64,000 nucleotides of DNA from NCBI GenBank assembly GCA_021432635.1, contig MU270103.1:168893-232892 (forward strand). The letters are read 5' to 3'. A model generated the notes under the pieces. That model did not search any database. It saw nothing but the letters and a program-made list of their open reading frames with translations, and was not told where the DNA came from. Numbering within the stretch: the stretch's first letter is position 1; each line of letters begins with the position of its first letter. The stretch is from Thozetella sp. PMI_491 (Eukaryota; Ascomycota; Sordariomycetes; Chaetosphaeriales; Chaetosphaeriaceae). Of this stretch, positions 33,654 to 46,407 are shown piece by piece. Both the position numbers and the translations under genes were made by a program.

Positions 33654-35115
33654 TCAAGGCATGAAGACAACCTTCTGCGCCTTCATCGCGTCGAAGATCT
33701 CGTAGCCCTCGACCGCCTCCGAGAGGGGCATAATCTTGTCAAACATGAAGCTGCCTGAAGTTAGCTCTTTTTCACCTTGACTTTGGATACTGGGGGGGGG
33801 ACATACTCCAGAAGGTGCTGCGACTTTGCCAGCAGTGCGAGCGCTTCGGGGAAGATGGACCTCACAGGGCACCGTCCCATCTGCACCCTGACGTTCTTGC
33901 TGCTCTAGGGTTAGCCGGGGCGTCTTCTCTCTCTCTCCGCATCCATGTGCTTACCCGTAGGCCTCGTTTCCATCCCAAGGAATCTAGAGTAACAGGTTCA
34001 TTAGCCCCCTCCCACGAAACAGGTCGGCGTAAAATAAGCGACCTACCTCGGCGTTGTGAACTCCAATACTGCTGATGACGCCAAATGGTCGAATGAGGTC
34101 AAACGCCGTCCTCAGCGCCGGGCTGAGGCCAACAACCTCAATGACGGCATCGGCGCCGCGGCCCTCGGTCACCTCCTTGACCCGCTTCAGCATGCCCTCC
34201 TTGTCCTTCATGAAATTCAGAGGCTCCGCGCCGAGCCCCCGCGCCAGTTCCAGCCTGCTCTCGACACTGTCCACCGCAAAGAGATGCTTGGGCTTGTGCT
34301 CAAGCGCAGCGATGACGGCACACAGCCCCACGGGCCCGCAGCCAACGACCACGACGGTCGCCTCGGAGGCGGGCAGAGGCTGGAGGAGGCCGAAGGCGTT
34401 CTTGGCACCGAAGTAGCCGGTGGGAAAGATGTCGGCCATCAGCACCAGAGACTTGTCTTGGATCTCGGCCGGAGCCTTCATGACGGTTCCATCCGCGAAG
34501 GGAATCCGGACGTACTCGGCCTGGCCGCCGTCCAGCTTCCCGCAGCCGAACAGCAGGCAGTTCTCGCAGCGGGCCGAGAAGCCATTGCGGCAGTAGAAGC
34601 ACTCTTGGCTGCAGGACAGCTCAGAAACAAAAATCACCTACAGGAAACGACTGGTTGCGAGAGAGGAAGGTCTTACCAAGAGACGGTAAAGGGCGAGACA
34701 ACCTTATCCCCGACCTTGACCGTCTTCACATCGGCTCCGACTTCGCTGACGAGGCCGGCGAATTCGTGGCCCATGATGAAGCCCGTCTCCGACGGCTGGT
34801 GGCCTCGGAAGACGTGAAGCTCTCTAGGGGGGGAGGGGAGGGGGGTCAGCATAATTGCATGGGGCTTCCTGAATGGACAGGAAGCTCGCCGGGTAGGCTG
34901 CACATACGAGCCGCATAGCGCTGTCGCTTGCACCTTTACGATTATGTCCTTTGGGTCTTGGACTAGGCATTGGTCAGTCTTCCCGGCTGCCAGAACAAGC
35001 CGGATGGGCGAACCTCCGGCCGGCTGCAGCCCACACACGTACTCTGCGGGATCGGCCGGTCCTGGACCGAGACCTTCCTGGGGCCGTCAAAGACGACAGC
35101 CTTCATGGTCGCCAT
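33654..35115 (-). CDS. zinc-dependent alcohol dehydrogenase (MDR superfamily)
   Basis: Seven exons on the minus strand (35115-35043, 34962-34908, 34823-34677, 34608-34047, 33983-33955, 33899-33807, 33750-33654) encode 351 residues, the standard MDR length. The GroES-like half has catalytic-zinc ligands C41 and H62-E63 (GHEFAG) and a Cys cluster for structural zinc (C92, C95, C98, C106, C109). The Rossmann half has GCGPVG at 181-186 and a following acidic residue in VDSVESR, which favours NAD(H). The ADIFPTGYFGAKNA segment resembles formaldehyde-dehydrogenase-like and threonine-dehydrogenase-like members. The substrate cannot be read from sequence. Six introns, one flanking a 29-nt exon, all keep frame; the reading frame is otherwise broken. 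The gene is convergent with the DUF2985 gene. Confidence 0.92.
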
Positions 35116-35547
35116 TTTGCTCACGGTTGGTCGTCTGGGTATATACTTGGGATAGTCTTCCTATTTGGGTCCGATATTCCGGGCGCGGGTCGTGATCATC
35201 TGCGGGGAAGAAGGATATATATTTTTGGCAAAGAACAAAGCACCTTTGGAGCATCATCCAACTGGTGCCCGAGGTTCTCCGTGTTTTGAGCCTCCATACC
35301 ACTAGTCGCCAGCTTAGCCGGTAAACTTCCGATCCGGTGCTTCCCAGCAGGTCGAGGGTTCCGACAGGCCGACATCTTTGGGGACATTTGCGACCTCGGA
35401 GTGTCTTCCGATGGCAGCGGCCTAAGGTGCGGGGCCACTTAGGGAGTATCTACAGTAGTTCCCCCCTCCCCTAAGCATTCTAAGTAATGTGCTGCGGGGT
35501 TCAGACGGCGGCTCCCGCCATAGTTGGGAGCTTAGGGCAGCTAGGCC

Positions 35548-35589
35548 TTTTATTTTTTTTTTTATTTTTTTTTATTTTTTAAAAAAAAA
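35548..35589. repeat. T-rich tract ending in a T6/A9 inversion
   Basis: T runs are spaced by single A at 10-nt periods and switch abruptly to nine A. The tract could act as a terminator or a nucleosome-excluding element; it is not coding. Confidence 0.7.
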
Positions 35590-37324
35590 GTTTCCTACGG
35601 TTTCGACAGGAGAAACAACTCAATATTCCGGACTATGGCGTCGGTGGCCAGGGAAAGCTGGTTGGGCCAGCTAGTAGGGATGCCTGCCTTGCCGAATATA
35701 CCATCCTGCTAAAACTCTCTCACGTAATGCGTGGGGCTACAGCTCATCCCTAAAAGGGCCTGGGCGGTTTGGGTTTGGGTTGGTTTGGCATAGTTTAGTT
35801 TGCACATACGAGAGAATGCCTCTCAGCTGGTGGATGTGGCTAGCCAGTGGCAGCCGCTCAACCGTCGAGCGACATGCGGCGGTAATGAAGAAGGGGGGTC
35901 GGGAGGATCGGACTTGCATGGCCCAGCATGGGATGCAAAGGGCGAGTCCCTCGGCACAACGTTCACACATGTCTTCCTCCCACGGCGCTCTCTCGTTTTT
36001 TTTCTTTGCAAATGTAGTCAATGCAGGCATGGGTCCAGAACAAGGAATGTTTCCGGGCTCACCTGTCCACCTGCCTTAATCGCCCGTTAGCTCCCCCGAC
36101 CCAACCCGCCTTGGCTTATTTGACTACTTTGACTTAGTGCTAATTAGCTGTCTTGCAATGCCGGCCAGAGAGCCCCTAGGAGGATGTAGGGGGCCTGTTA
36201 CACCTGCATGGCGATGCCTCACAGCAGGAGGTGTACTATGTAGGACAGCAGAGTAGGCATTGCGGCATCCTCTGGGGGAGGACGGGAAGAGAGACTCCTA
36301 GCGCCTCTAGTTTGGAAACTACACGCGGCAGGTCAGGCTGTTTCGCGCGGACCCCAAAGAGCATGACGCAGAGGATCGTGTCTGGATTGGTTTGTGTCTA
36401 CACCCTCTTCCCGTCCGCCGGCCATCGCCCACCAACAGGGGGTGTCTTGGGACAGAAGGAAGCCCCCCTCCTCCCCGTGGAGCGGGGTCGATCGTGCGGG
36501 ATATCAGAAGCAGAAGCAGAAACGGGCGGGCACGCGGGAGAGGCTCGTCGGTGCCCAGTTGCAACTGCGGCACTGTTCAGGGTCGAACGAAGGTTGGTCG
36601 GCCTGCGGCCCTTGCCCCACTGATGCAGCTTTCCCATGAGGCTCTCGAGCGCCGCTACTGGCGGTCGCGACTCCCGGATAAAGTCGCAAATGTGAGTCGC
36701 ATGCTGCAATTCTGCAGGCTGGCCCCGTCCAACCAAAGAGAGGCGCTAACCCGCGCCATGGGCCGCAAGAGGAAGCTGATTTGGGCCTGGTGTTCGCGTC
36801 TGCGAAGCGGCCGGTCCTGCAGTGCTGCCCAGACTCACCGCCGCCAAGGGACCACGGCAGTCCACGATTCCGCTGCAGGCAGCTTCCTGCTGCTCTTCTC
36901 TCTCCCCTCTTCCTCTCTCTCCCTCCTCCTCTCCGCCGTGTCGGAAGCTATGGCGTTTAAGTGTCGTCAGCTCTGGGGATATATTTGGATAGCACGCGGG
37001 CGAAGCCTCCACCTCTCTCCGTACTAAGTCCCCTCGGAGCTCGCGAGCTCGCGGATGCCGGACCCACGGCTTGAGGCGAATCTCTGCCATATTGGCGACG
37101 ACGTTAACAGGGTAGTATCTGGTTGCGCCTCTATCAGCTGTTATGCTCGGTGGCTCCCCTGCGTGGAATCGGGCGCCCCGACGCCTCTCTTCGTCGTCAA
37201 CAGCTACCGCATTGCGAAGTGCTTCGTGCTTCACGGGCCCCCCCGCCCGTCGCCCCCTGCACGGTGGGCTTCATGGCCGCTGCGGCTTCTGATAGGGCAC
37301 TAGAGGCCTTAGCTTTTCCGAATT

Positions 37325-37375
37325 GATTCCATGGCCGAATTTGATTCCATGGCCGAATTGATTCCATGGCCGAAT
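37325..37375. repeat. three-copy minisatellite
   Basis: The 16-mer GATTCCATGGCCGAAT occurs three times at 37325, 37343 and 37360, separated by TT and T. The copies are identical, which suggests recent duplication. Confidence 0.85.
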
Positions 37376-40300
37376 CGACACGCTCAAGTGCATGGACTTT
37401 GTCTACTGTGCCGTAAAATTTTGCAATGGTGGCCCTTCGGTGCTGGCTATCGGCGTCTTAGCCAGCATGGATGCGCGCGAAGACTTACGGAGTAGCGCAG
37501 CAACTGACCGTCTCTGCTTGGCATGCTCGCATTGAGGCTGTGGGTGGGAGCTCGGCTCGGGGAGCTTCTTAGTCGAGGGAGCAGGGCGACGCCCCGTCTC
37601 ACGGCATGCGCGGGAAACGGAGCACGAGGAAACGTTGGACACAAACGCACGTGCGAGTCGAGCGTTATTCGACCGTCACCCTCGTGTCCGTTGGCGGGAG
37701 ATGAGGCTGAGGGGGGGCGGTCCAGGGATGTCAGGCCCCGAACGACGGGCACTGCCCCAAAATCCAATCAACGGGAAACGACCCCAGCGGGCCTACGGCC
37801 TGTCAAACCCCACAATCGACCTGGCGTGTTTGCCGGTTGTTTCCAGAAACATTTCGCGACTACCGCCCCTGTCCCTGGGAAAAAAAATGAACCCACCGAG
37901 TCTATAATTGCCAAGGGAGGGAGGACGGGCCAAGTGGTGGCCCGTCGAGCCATGCGACACCAGCGCGAGATATAGGACTCGATCGCGGCGCACGATGAGC
38001 TTGTCATGCAACGCTCGGTGTAATTCCGCAGCTGCTGTCAAGAGCATCGCCAAGGATGCGCGTGCGGCCGACCGAGGGCATCTTGGCCGGGGTCGATTTG
38101 CCCAAAGATTCGGGGCTGTTCGGGCGGCTCCTTGCAGCGTTCCCGCCCCGGGTACCGGTACTTTGTCAGATCCCCCGCCAAGCACCACTGACAAAATCTG
38201 GGAGGCGCTAACGCGCACGCAACAGACCAACTGAGCCTCAATACGTACACGTTAGCAGGGGATCACGATGGGAGCTGAGACCCTGGGCAACCAAGGTAAT
38301 TTCCTCCACGTCTTGGTAAGGTTCCGGCTATCTTTATAGCACAACATGTCCAGGGGGCAGGTTTGGTTTGACCGCGCGCTCCAGGACGGGTAGGGCTTGC
38401 GGCTGTGAATTGCGAGGATGCGAGTGTGGGCTCGTCGTATCCCGGGGAAGCTGCTTGAGCATCCGTCAATCGTGCCATGCTGGCCGCGTCGAGGTTGCCT
38501 TGGCGTGCCACCCTCCGGGACCCAAAGCTGGTTTGCCTTCTGCACTTCCGAGTCAGTCACTGCCCGTTCACCGCCGTAATGCAACGCAGAATGGGTTCGT
38601 TGCTCTGCTCGCTGCTCCATACCGTTGCCTGCGGGCCGTCGAGTGATAGGCTCGCAGGCTTACGAAATGGTGGCCCCCAACCACCTCTGGCCCGGAGAGC
38701 ACGCGGGCGGCGGAGGCCCGACCCAGTGTGAGGAGTGTGTGCTCCAAGCCCACCTGACCGACTTCAAGCGTATTCCCGGAGAAAGTTGTCAGACGCGACA
38801 GGTACCCATCGGTCCAAACCGGATAGGCGCTGCCTACTACCGCTGCGGAGTAGTCTAGCACAGTGCATGCCGAGGACCCAGCCCAGCTAGCATCGGTTTG
38901 CGCAAAAGAGTTGGAGCTCGTGTACGGAGTACGAGTGAATCAATCAAAATCTTAGTTGGGGTCGGGTTGCCTGGCATGCAAGCTGGCCACAGAGAAGCGA
39001 GACACCGCTCATGCAATCCCACACCTCATGCCTAGCTAGAGCTACCTTGCCGGACGTGAGAAAAAGCCGACCCGTTGGACCAAGTAAGCTTTCGCTCGAG
39101 CCCGAAAGGGGGTGGGGGGCGGTGCAAAGGGGGAAGGGGAAAGGGGCGCGCGTTCTGGAATAATTGCCGAAAAGCGACTTTGGAGGGCCGATCATGATTG
39201 TAAACTGAAATGGGTCCCCTAGGTAGCTAGCCCAGTGCCTACAGAAGGTGTCTGGAGGAGAAGCATCGAGCATTGTAGAAAGGAGATGAACGAGGGGGTT
39301 GGCTAGGTACCGGTACTTCCGTTAGCCACGTTCGCAGCTTGCGCCGTCAGCGACGCTGAGCTTCGAGAGGCAAGAGCGGCATGCAAGTCGATCCGCGCGC
39401 CCCTTCCCGGGAACTCAGATTCTCACGCCCCCAGTCGCCTCATTCTGCGAGCCTCCTGCCCGCGCCCCCCCCTCCTACTGGCCTCTCTTCCCCCCCCAGT
39501 CCGAGTGAGAACAATTTCTGCGACGAATGGGCGGATACGGCCCACCGCCGACTCGTCTGTCCGCATTTCCCTCATCTTTTTTGCTTCTTCTTGTGTAATT
39601 GCTGGCAGCAGCCCTGCGCCTCCCAAGTTCGGGTGGGTGAACTGCTTCGGGGTGGATTCCCCGCTGTGGCTACCAGTCGACTGACTCGGCACCCACGAGG
39701 CAACCTGTGGGCAGATCGACCAGGAAGAGAGGTCTGAGTAACGCTCTAATATCGCCTGTACACGACTTGAGCCGCATTCCTCATCGACATCCCGCCCATT
39801 CGGCAAGCGCACATCGAAGCGGCGCACCCCTGCTGGGGTCCGACTCCACCGTTATCCGCACCCTCGACCTCTCCACTCCCTCGCCCTGTTGTCCATCCAT
39901 TTGCCCAGCCGCAAGCGAGGGCTTCCCCCCTCCAGGCGACCGCCCCCTCCATTCCGTGTCTCTGTCTTTCTCGACCTCGCCTTCCTCTTCTGTTTTCGCG
40001 ATCCCCGACACCTTTCCAATCATCCCAGGCATCCCATCTCACCCACCTTACTCCGAATCCCCCGTAGCTCCCCCGGAAAGCGTCACGCGCCTTACCTTTT
40101 CGCGCATTTTAGAGCTGACATCCATCTTCAACCATCACTCGCGCCAGCTGAGACGGGACAGAAGCCCACCCCGGGTCCCAGTCAAGGTTCCACTTGCACC
40201 GATCCCCCAGGCTTGGTCCCCCTAATTGCCAGTCCGCCGCCCCGGGGCTCATTCAAGCGCACGGTGTGGGCGACCCTCGAAAGTTCGACCGGCATTCGAC

Positions 40301-41046
40301 AGCGACGCGGATTCGTTATCATCAGGGAGCAGACCAAGTATTTTGGCCGCATAGACGCCTCCGGCGAACCTTGGTACGGACAGCACGACCTTGCCGCGTT
40401 AATCCTGGTCCTTGCGCATTCCGCCGTTTTGTGATTTTCCCCTTTGCTCCCGAACAGCCGCATCCTCTCTCCACACGTCACTCTTCTGGTTCCCGTTCCT
40501 CTCTACCAAAGCCGGGACTCCGTCCGCCCCTCCCTCCATCAAGCGTGCAATATACAACCCCCGCCTTCAATCAAACCGTCACGAGGCCTTGCCCACTCTT
40601 CCCACTCGGCGCCGCGCATAGACATCCTGCCGTCCTTTCCCCAGCTTCTTTTTGCCTGGGTCGCCGCAATAAAGGCACCACAACCCCCCCAAAGTCCCCG
40701 GCTGCCTAGGCAGGTTCTATATGAGCATCGCTGTGCCCTTCGACCTGCGCGCGCATGCGATTGTCTGTGCCGGACCCTGGCACACTCTACCGTCTATCGG
40801 AAGACGCAATTGACATAAAGCGGGAGGCTCGAGGGCCAGAGACCACCGCATATACCTTCCTTTCTATTGCGAGGGTCCAGAGACACACGCTCACGAGCGG
40901 GACGGAGGCGGCGCCGGACGACCTAGGCTGCTTGGGAACAGGCCGACTGCACCGTCCGCGACTGACCCCCTGATTGCGTCCGCCTTTCGATGGCGAACTG
41001 AGCACGACCCAGCATCCGTGAGTGAGAGCACCGTGCAGCGCGAAAT

Positions 41047-42764
41047 ATGAGTACGCCGGCGGCCTCGATCTTGACTCACGATCCGTCTAGCGACCACTTC
41101 GACCCAGATGAGGTACTGCCCAAGAACTCACCTCTTCTGGCACCCCACCGACCCAGACTACGCTCGCCCACGCCTCCATTTGCTCTGTCTGACGGCAGAT
41201 CCAGTGCCTCGTCCAGCCCTGGGTCTAGGAGGCCCCATCCACGTCGCATGAAGGTTCGGCCCAGCCAAGGAGATGCATTGCTGGTGGGACTGCTTGGAGG
41301 GAATCAACGATCGGAGATAGCGATCCAAGCAGGAAACGAGGTGCTCCCATCTGCGTCCGACTCAGACTACGAGGATTCTACGGCGTCGCCATCACTGTCG
41401 CCCCCGCGTGAAGCTTACACGGTCGCCGAAAACCAGGGTCGCGGAGGAGAGGCGCGCGGAGGAAACGGCGAGGGCAACGGGTATAAGCTGTCTCCAGACG
41501 TGACTGGAGCAGCAGGCGGCGGGATGACTGCAATGGCCGGGTTGGCCACCTTGGCCGCCGGCGCACTCGCCAAGATAGGCAACGAACCCAAGCAGGAGCC
41601 TATCGATGCTGGACCCACGCCACCAGTCACCGAGCACGACGTTATTCCGCGCGAGCCCAAACCCCACGGACAGGTGCCACCTCCGATTCCCACGAGGAGG
41701 GATGGCCCCTTCCACGACGATCGGGCAATGCCACCAGGCGTGCCGTCACCATACAGCCCTTCCAGCAGCAACTACTACTCACCCCGTGATCCCCTGCCTC
41801 GGATGGACCTCCAGTCGCCAGGCCGTATAAACCAGAACAGCCATGCAGAAGGCCTTCCCCCAATCCACATGACCTCCCCGAGGTCTGACACCAGCGGCCA
41901 GACGTTACCCCCAATCAGGGTTCAGTTGGGCGATATCAAGCAGCTCTCGCACGACCACGTCGAGAAAGAAAGACTGCACCTAGAGCATGCTCGACGGCAA
42001 AGCACCTTTGGCCACTCACCACCTGGTGGTCTACCGCGCCTGCCGAGTATGCATGCCCCCCATCACGGCTCTCCCCCAGTCTCCCCTGTCGAGTATCGTC
42101 GAGGAGACCTTCCCTCACCTGGATATTCTATTGCCTCGACCACGAGCCCAGGATATTCGTCTTACCCGCCAAATATTCACCGTCAGCATGACTACCCCAT
42201 GAACGGCTCTGCTGATAACGCGCCCAGCGCCGAATCAATACGGTCGCCAGTCGGCGCTGTCGAGAGGATGAGCATCGACGGGCTCACAAGCTCTCCGGGG
42301 TACTACATGTGCAAATTCCCGGGCTGCAATGCCCCGCCGTTCCAGACTCAGTACCTGCTCAACTCTCACGCAAACGTGCATTCTTCGGCACGACCTCATT
42401 ACTGCCCAATGAAGGGATGCCCCCGAGGAGAAGGAGGGAGAGGTTTTAAGCGGAAGAACGAAATGATTCGGCACGGTTTGGTGCACGACTCGCCAGGATA
42501 TGTGTGCCCGTTTTGTCCAGACCGTGAGCACAAGTATCCTCGACCCGACAATTTGCAAAGGTACGTTCAATTTGTGACATATTTCCGAGCTCTCGGGGTT
42601 TCCTCCGGGTGGCGCTATTGGATCGCCGTTTCTAACAAGATTGCAGACACGTGAGAGTACACCATGTCGATAAGGACAAGGACGACCCTATTCTCAGGGA
42701 TGTGCTCTCCCAGCGTCCCGATGGCCCAAATCGTGGCCGGAGAAGGAGAGCTGGCCCCGCATGA
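41047..42764 (+). CDS. C2H2 zinc-finger transcription regulator
   Basis: Two exons (41047-42560, 42647-42764) encode 543 residues. The first 400 are Pro/Ser/Gly-rich and probably disordered, with basic (HPRRMKVRP), acidic (SDSDYEDS) and repeated SPxxSP stretches. Three zinc fingers follow at the C-terminus: C422/C427/H441/H445, C453/C458/H476/H480 and C487/C490/H506/H510; the last is split by the intron, so the join is needed to complete it. After the fingers comes an acidic helix (HHVDKDKDDPILRDVLSQ) and a basic end (NRGRRRR), a likely nuclear localisation signal. This finger arrangement is common in Sordariomycete regulators of unknown target. A leader of up to about 1.3 kb and the preceding gene desert suggest complex regulation. 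It is convergent with palB. Confidence 0.88.
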
Positions 42765-43622
42765 CCATTCGAGCCTCTTCATGGTTCACCGTTTCTCTGC
42801 ACATATTTTTCGGCACTGCGCCCTGAGACTTGTATACTCTGGCCTCTTCTATTTTTCTCTCTTTCTCTCCCATCAACTCTCGTCATCTATCGGGTGTACA
42901 TAGGCAAGCCTATGCTATGGGGGGTTGCCAATGGTCGGCTTGCTTGCTGCTATCAGAGCACTGGGATGGGATTTCCTCCATACCTCACATCGGTCTTACG
43001 GCGTTCAGCAAGGAGACATACCGAGGTATGAGGGGGGTAAAAAGAAGGAAGGAGGGGAGGGTGACTCGAGAGTCTCTTCGCTTACCAAGCCTTCTGGGCG
43101 GGGACGAGTGGGCAAGAGGCGTAGCGGCGTATACTCCATATACCATATTGAATTGCTGCTTTTTCGTCTCCGACGGTCAGGAATTTTTTTTACTTTTAGT
43201 TTCAACAACCACCGCCGACGCTATTTTGGTCGGGCTGGAAGGATCGGGAGGCGTTGCGCTAGGAAGCAGCGGGAACACGACCTAACGGAACCGCTTTACG
43301 AGTACCATGTTCAATATAAAATAACCCAAGAGCGGAGTGAAACAGAGGCATGCCTCGTTGGTCAATTGAAGACCAGGGCGGCTAGTATCTTTTTGATTGA
43401 TAACTTCTATTGATTTGCTAGTAAAGTGCTTTGTCAGAAGTCGAGCCGGGGCGGCGCAAGGACCGCTCCTCCATGGCCAGCTCGGCTGCCTGGTAGGCAT
43501 GGTGAGAGCCTCCTCCTACTGGAGCTCGTACATACGAACCCTGCCGCTTGGCCGAGTCTATCGGGCACGCAGGGGCCTGCCTGTAGCTGTGCCGCTTCGT
43601 ACAGCGGGCTAGTTCGGGCAGC
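42765..43622. other. convergent 3' intergenic region
   Basis: This lies between the stops of the C2H2 gene (+) and palB (-). No coding potential is seen. Confidence 0.6.
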
Positions 43623-46407
43623 TTAGGTCTCGTCGGCATTCTCCCATGCTCCGATCTGCACTGGACCGTCGCTTAGAATTTCCACTTGCACCATCTGGCT
43701 GGACCGTTGGCTCCCGATACGGTCCACCACCAGCCACAGGCCGCCGCGGGTTCGCGCCGTCTCAGGATCGACATCCACCTCGTCTGTCCGTAAGCCAAGG
43801 GTTGCGGGGTGAAACTCGCCATCGCCAGACACTGCCAGCGTCGCGCGGTGGGGGCCGCTGCCGAATTCAAACCCGACCCGGATCGCGCATGGCGCCGCGC
43901 CGGCCGCAGGGTCGGAGCGCGCGACCGCGCTGACCCGGGTGAGGCGACCGGTGCCGACTCTCGCGCGGAACCGCTCCTCCCCATCGCGGAACGCGAGCGG
44001 TTCCGCCTCCATCCGGAGCCTCCCCGCCGCATCTGCTAGCACTGGACGCAAGCTCACAGCGGCGTCCGCACTCACGCGGAGCGTGAAGTCGCCCAGCTGG
44101 CCCGGCTCGTATGTGCTGCAAACGACCGTGTACGTGCCAGCGGCGACATTCGGGGCGCTGGCGATGGTACATCCGCGCTGATACTCGGCGCTGCGGGCCA
44201 GCACGTCTCGCCCGGCCACTGCAGTAACCCGCTGCCCGCCACGCGAGAAGAGCAGCGCCACGTGTACGGGGAGTGCGCGATCGTCTGTGCTGAGGAGCAA
44301 GGACAGCGGCGTAGCCGTAGGCACCGTGAGGGCGAACTGCGGATTGCGGAAGTAGCTGGCGTATGCTGCGCTGCCACCCGCAGTGCGCCTTGTCCAGGAG
44401 CCAGTAGTGGTGGCGTGGCGCGGGTGAAGTTCCGAGGCAGGCGAGACCGTCAGAGGCGCGTTGGAGAAAAGGGAGATGGTGAAGCTATATTTGGGCAGCG
44501 GCAGGCCGGATTGCAGGACCACGAGGGTGTAGGCGCGGTTCGGCACTGGGTTGTCGAAGCGCAAGAGAGTGTTTGGGCTGTCGACGTACGGCCCTAGGTG
44601 CAGCACGTTATGTCCTTCCTGCACCGGGACGCGTGTTCCCTGCGGTGATGTCTGGAAGATAGCAAGAGACATGAAGCCCAGCTCCCTTGAGACAGTTGCT
44701 AGCGCGCCATCACTGCCCCTCGCGCCTCCAATAGGCGACCCAGCGCTCTGTCGGGCTTTCCAGGACCGCAGGATGTCTAGCTCCCCGTCCTGCCAGTGCC
44801 GACTAAAAAGTATCCAGATGGGACCGGCGGCCGGCGATTTAATGCTGTACTGTGGATTATGCGTCAGCGCCGGCTGTACCGTCTTGTCAGGCACGTCCCA
44901 TGCGAAGTGGTGGTCCTGACGGTGACGGAAGAGGGCCGGGTTCCAGCTGACGTAGAGCGACTCGAAGTGCTGCATCACGTCGTCGAAGCCGATCCAGAAC
45001 GTATTGCTCATGTCCCCGCCGCCAGACGTGGTCGAAGCGCCGGGCGTGTGTGTACGGATCGTAGTCGCAGAGCCTGCGCCTGTCCACACCAGGCTGTCGC
45101 ACCAGGGGTTCTTGACCAAGAAGAGCCGGCTGCCGGTGTTGGGGTCCGTCTTCAGGTCGACCACCGCGTAATCGTGCTCCTTAACGAGCCCGAGCGTCTT
45201 TTGTTCCTCGGGCAGTATATTGCCCGTCCCGAGGGTCACCAGGGCGTTGCCTTGGTGGTAGGCTTCACTGATCCGGCGCCACGTGTCGTCCGGCTCGATG
45301 TCGTCCGTCTGGAGGAAGATCTGCTCGGGTATCCACCCAGTGAGGGCATACAAGTCAGTGGCAGAGTTGCTTCCCGGGAAGTCATAGCCTCCCCGGATCT
45401 TGAGGTAGGCCTTCTCGATCAAGGCAGGCCAGACGAGCTGGGGATTGCGCTTGTCCACAACGTAGATGGTCCTGCCGGTGGAAGACGAAGGCAGGCGGTC
45501 GTCGATGACAACCTGCCGCCAGCAGCCGTTGAAGTACATGCGGAAAATGTACTTGCCGTTCTTGGAGACTGCTGGCCTCATGGCATCCGTGTCGAAGGGA
45601 TACATGAGGCCGGGGAGGAGCTAGGTGGAGGTTAGTCATGCACACGGCATGCTGCGTACGCCAGGGGAGCGACGCACCGAAGATTTCTGCGGCCCAAGAT
45701 GGCGCATGGCGGCCGCGAGGCTGGCCACCACGGAACAGTCGGTGGCCAGGTCCTGGGCGAGGTCACATTCCCCATTGGCGACCATCAAGTTGTCCGGTCC
45801 GTTCGACCCGAGGCTCCCCATCAGCGACGAGATATCTACCGGGCGCTTCCAGCCCGCAAAGATCTCTTTCTGCTCCTCCGAGAGCGAGAAGATGGTGTCG
45901 TCACTTCAACGCAGGTGAGCAACCCCAAGCCTCAAGACGTTTCCGGGGAAAGGATTGTACCTACACGAACACGGGTCCGCCATCCCCGCCGCTGGAGATG
46001 GAAAAAGCGGTTGGGTCGGGAGGCGTATCCCAGGGACGGAATACCTTGCCATGGAGCTTGGAGGACTTGAGCACCACCGTCTTCTCGGCGGTCGATAGCT
46101 GTCGAGTAGACTCGGGCACAGGTGGCCGGGATGCGGCGGCGGCGGCCCTGGCATTGGCCTTGAGGCGTTCGGCGAGCGCGATGACCTCGTTGCACTTGCG
46201 GCTCAGCCGCGACTTCTCGGAAGGGGTAGTGGCCCTCTCGGCGGCTCGATAGTAGAGATCTGCAGCTGCGATGGCATGGTCCAGAGCCTCCTGCCCCACG
46301 ACGAGGCCGATCTGGCGCTCATGTTCCTGGAATCGTGGTCAGAGAGGTTTGCGGGTCCTGGAGCGGGGGGGGGGGGCTCTTCATGGTACCTGGGCTCTGG
46401 CCTCCAT
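43623..46407 (-). CDS. palB: calpain-like cysteine protease PalB/Rim13 (pH signalling)
   Basis: Four exons on the minus strand (46407-46390, 46326-45965, 45903-45678, 45620-43623) encode 867 residues, close to Aspergillus PalB. An N-terminal MIT domain (about residues 1-80, ALDHAIAAADLYYRAAE) is followed by the calpain domain with Cys183 (DLATDCSVVASL), His351 (EHDYAVVDL) and Asn373 (VKNPWCDS), so the catalytic triad is intact. C-terminal C2-like beta domains of the calpain type fill the rest. In the Pal/Rim pathway, PalB is brought to ESCRT-III through its MIT domain and makes the signalling cleavage of PacC/Rim101 at alkaline pH. The three introns are 57-63 nt. The first coding exon is only 18 nt. 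It is head to head with the PMP47-type carrier gene, 1.4 kb apart. Confidence 0.95.

Larger units (their letters stand above)
35116..41046. other. 5.9-kb gene desert upstream of C2H2 regulator
   Basis: No supported gene on either strand. It contains a T-rich tract with a T6/A9 inverted end (35548-35589), a triplicated 17-18 bp repeat (37325-37375), and from about 39400 to 41046 a pyrimidine-rich stretch that is probably the long leader of the C2H2 gene. Long frames in that stretch are Pro/Ser-rich on one strand and Arg/Gly-rich on the other, as expected of biased sequence rather than protein. Confidence 0.5.

Noticed and set aside
39746-40042. Gly/Arg/Trp-rich minus-strand frames antisense to the C2H2 gene leader
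   Set aside because: They are the expected mirror of pyrimidine-rich sequence, with no domain and several overlapping frames.
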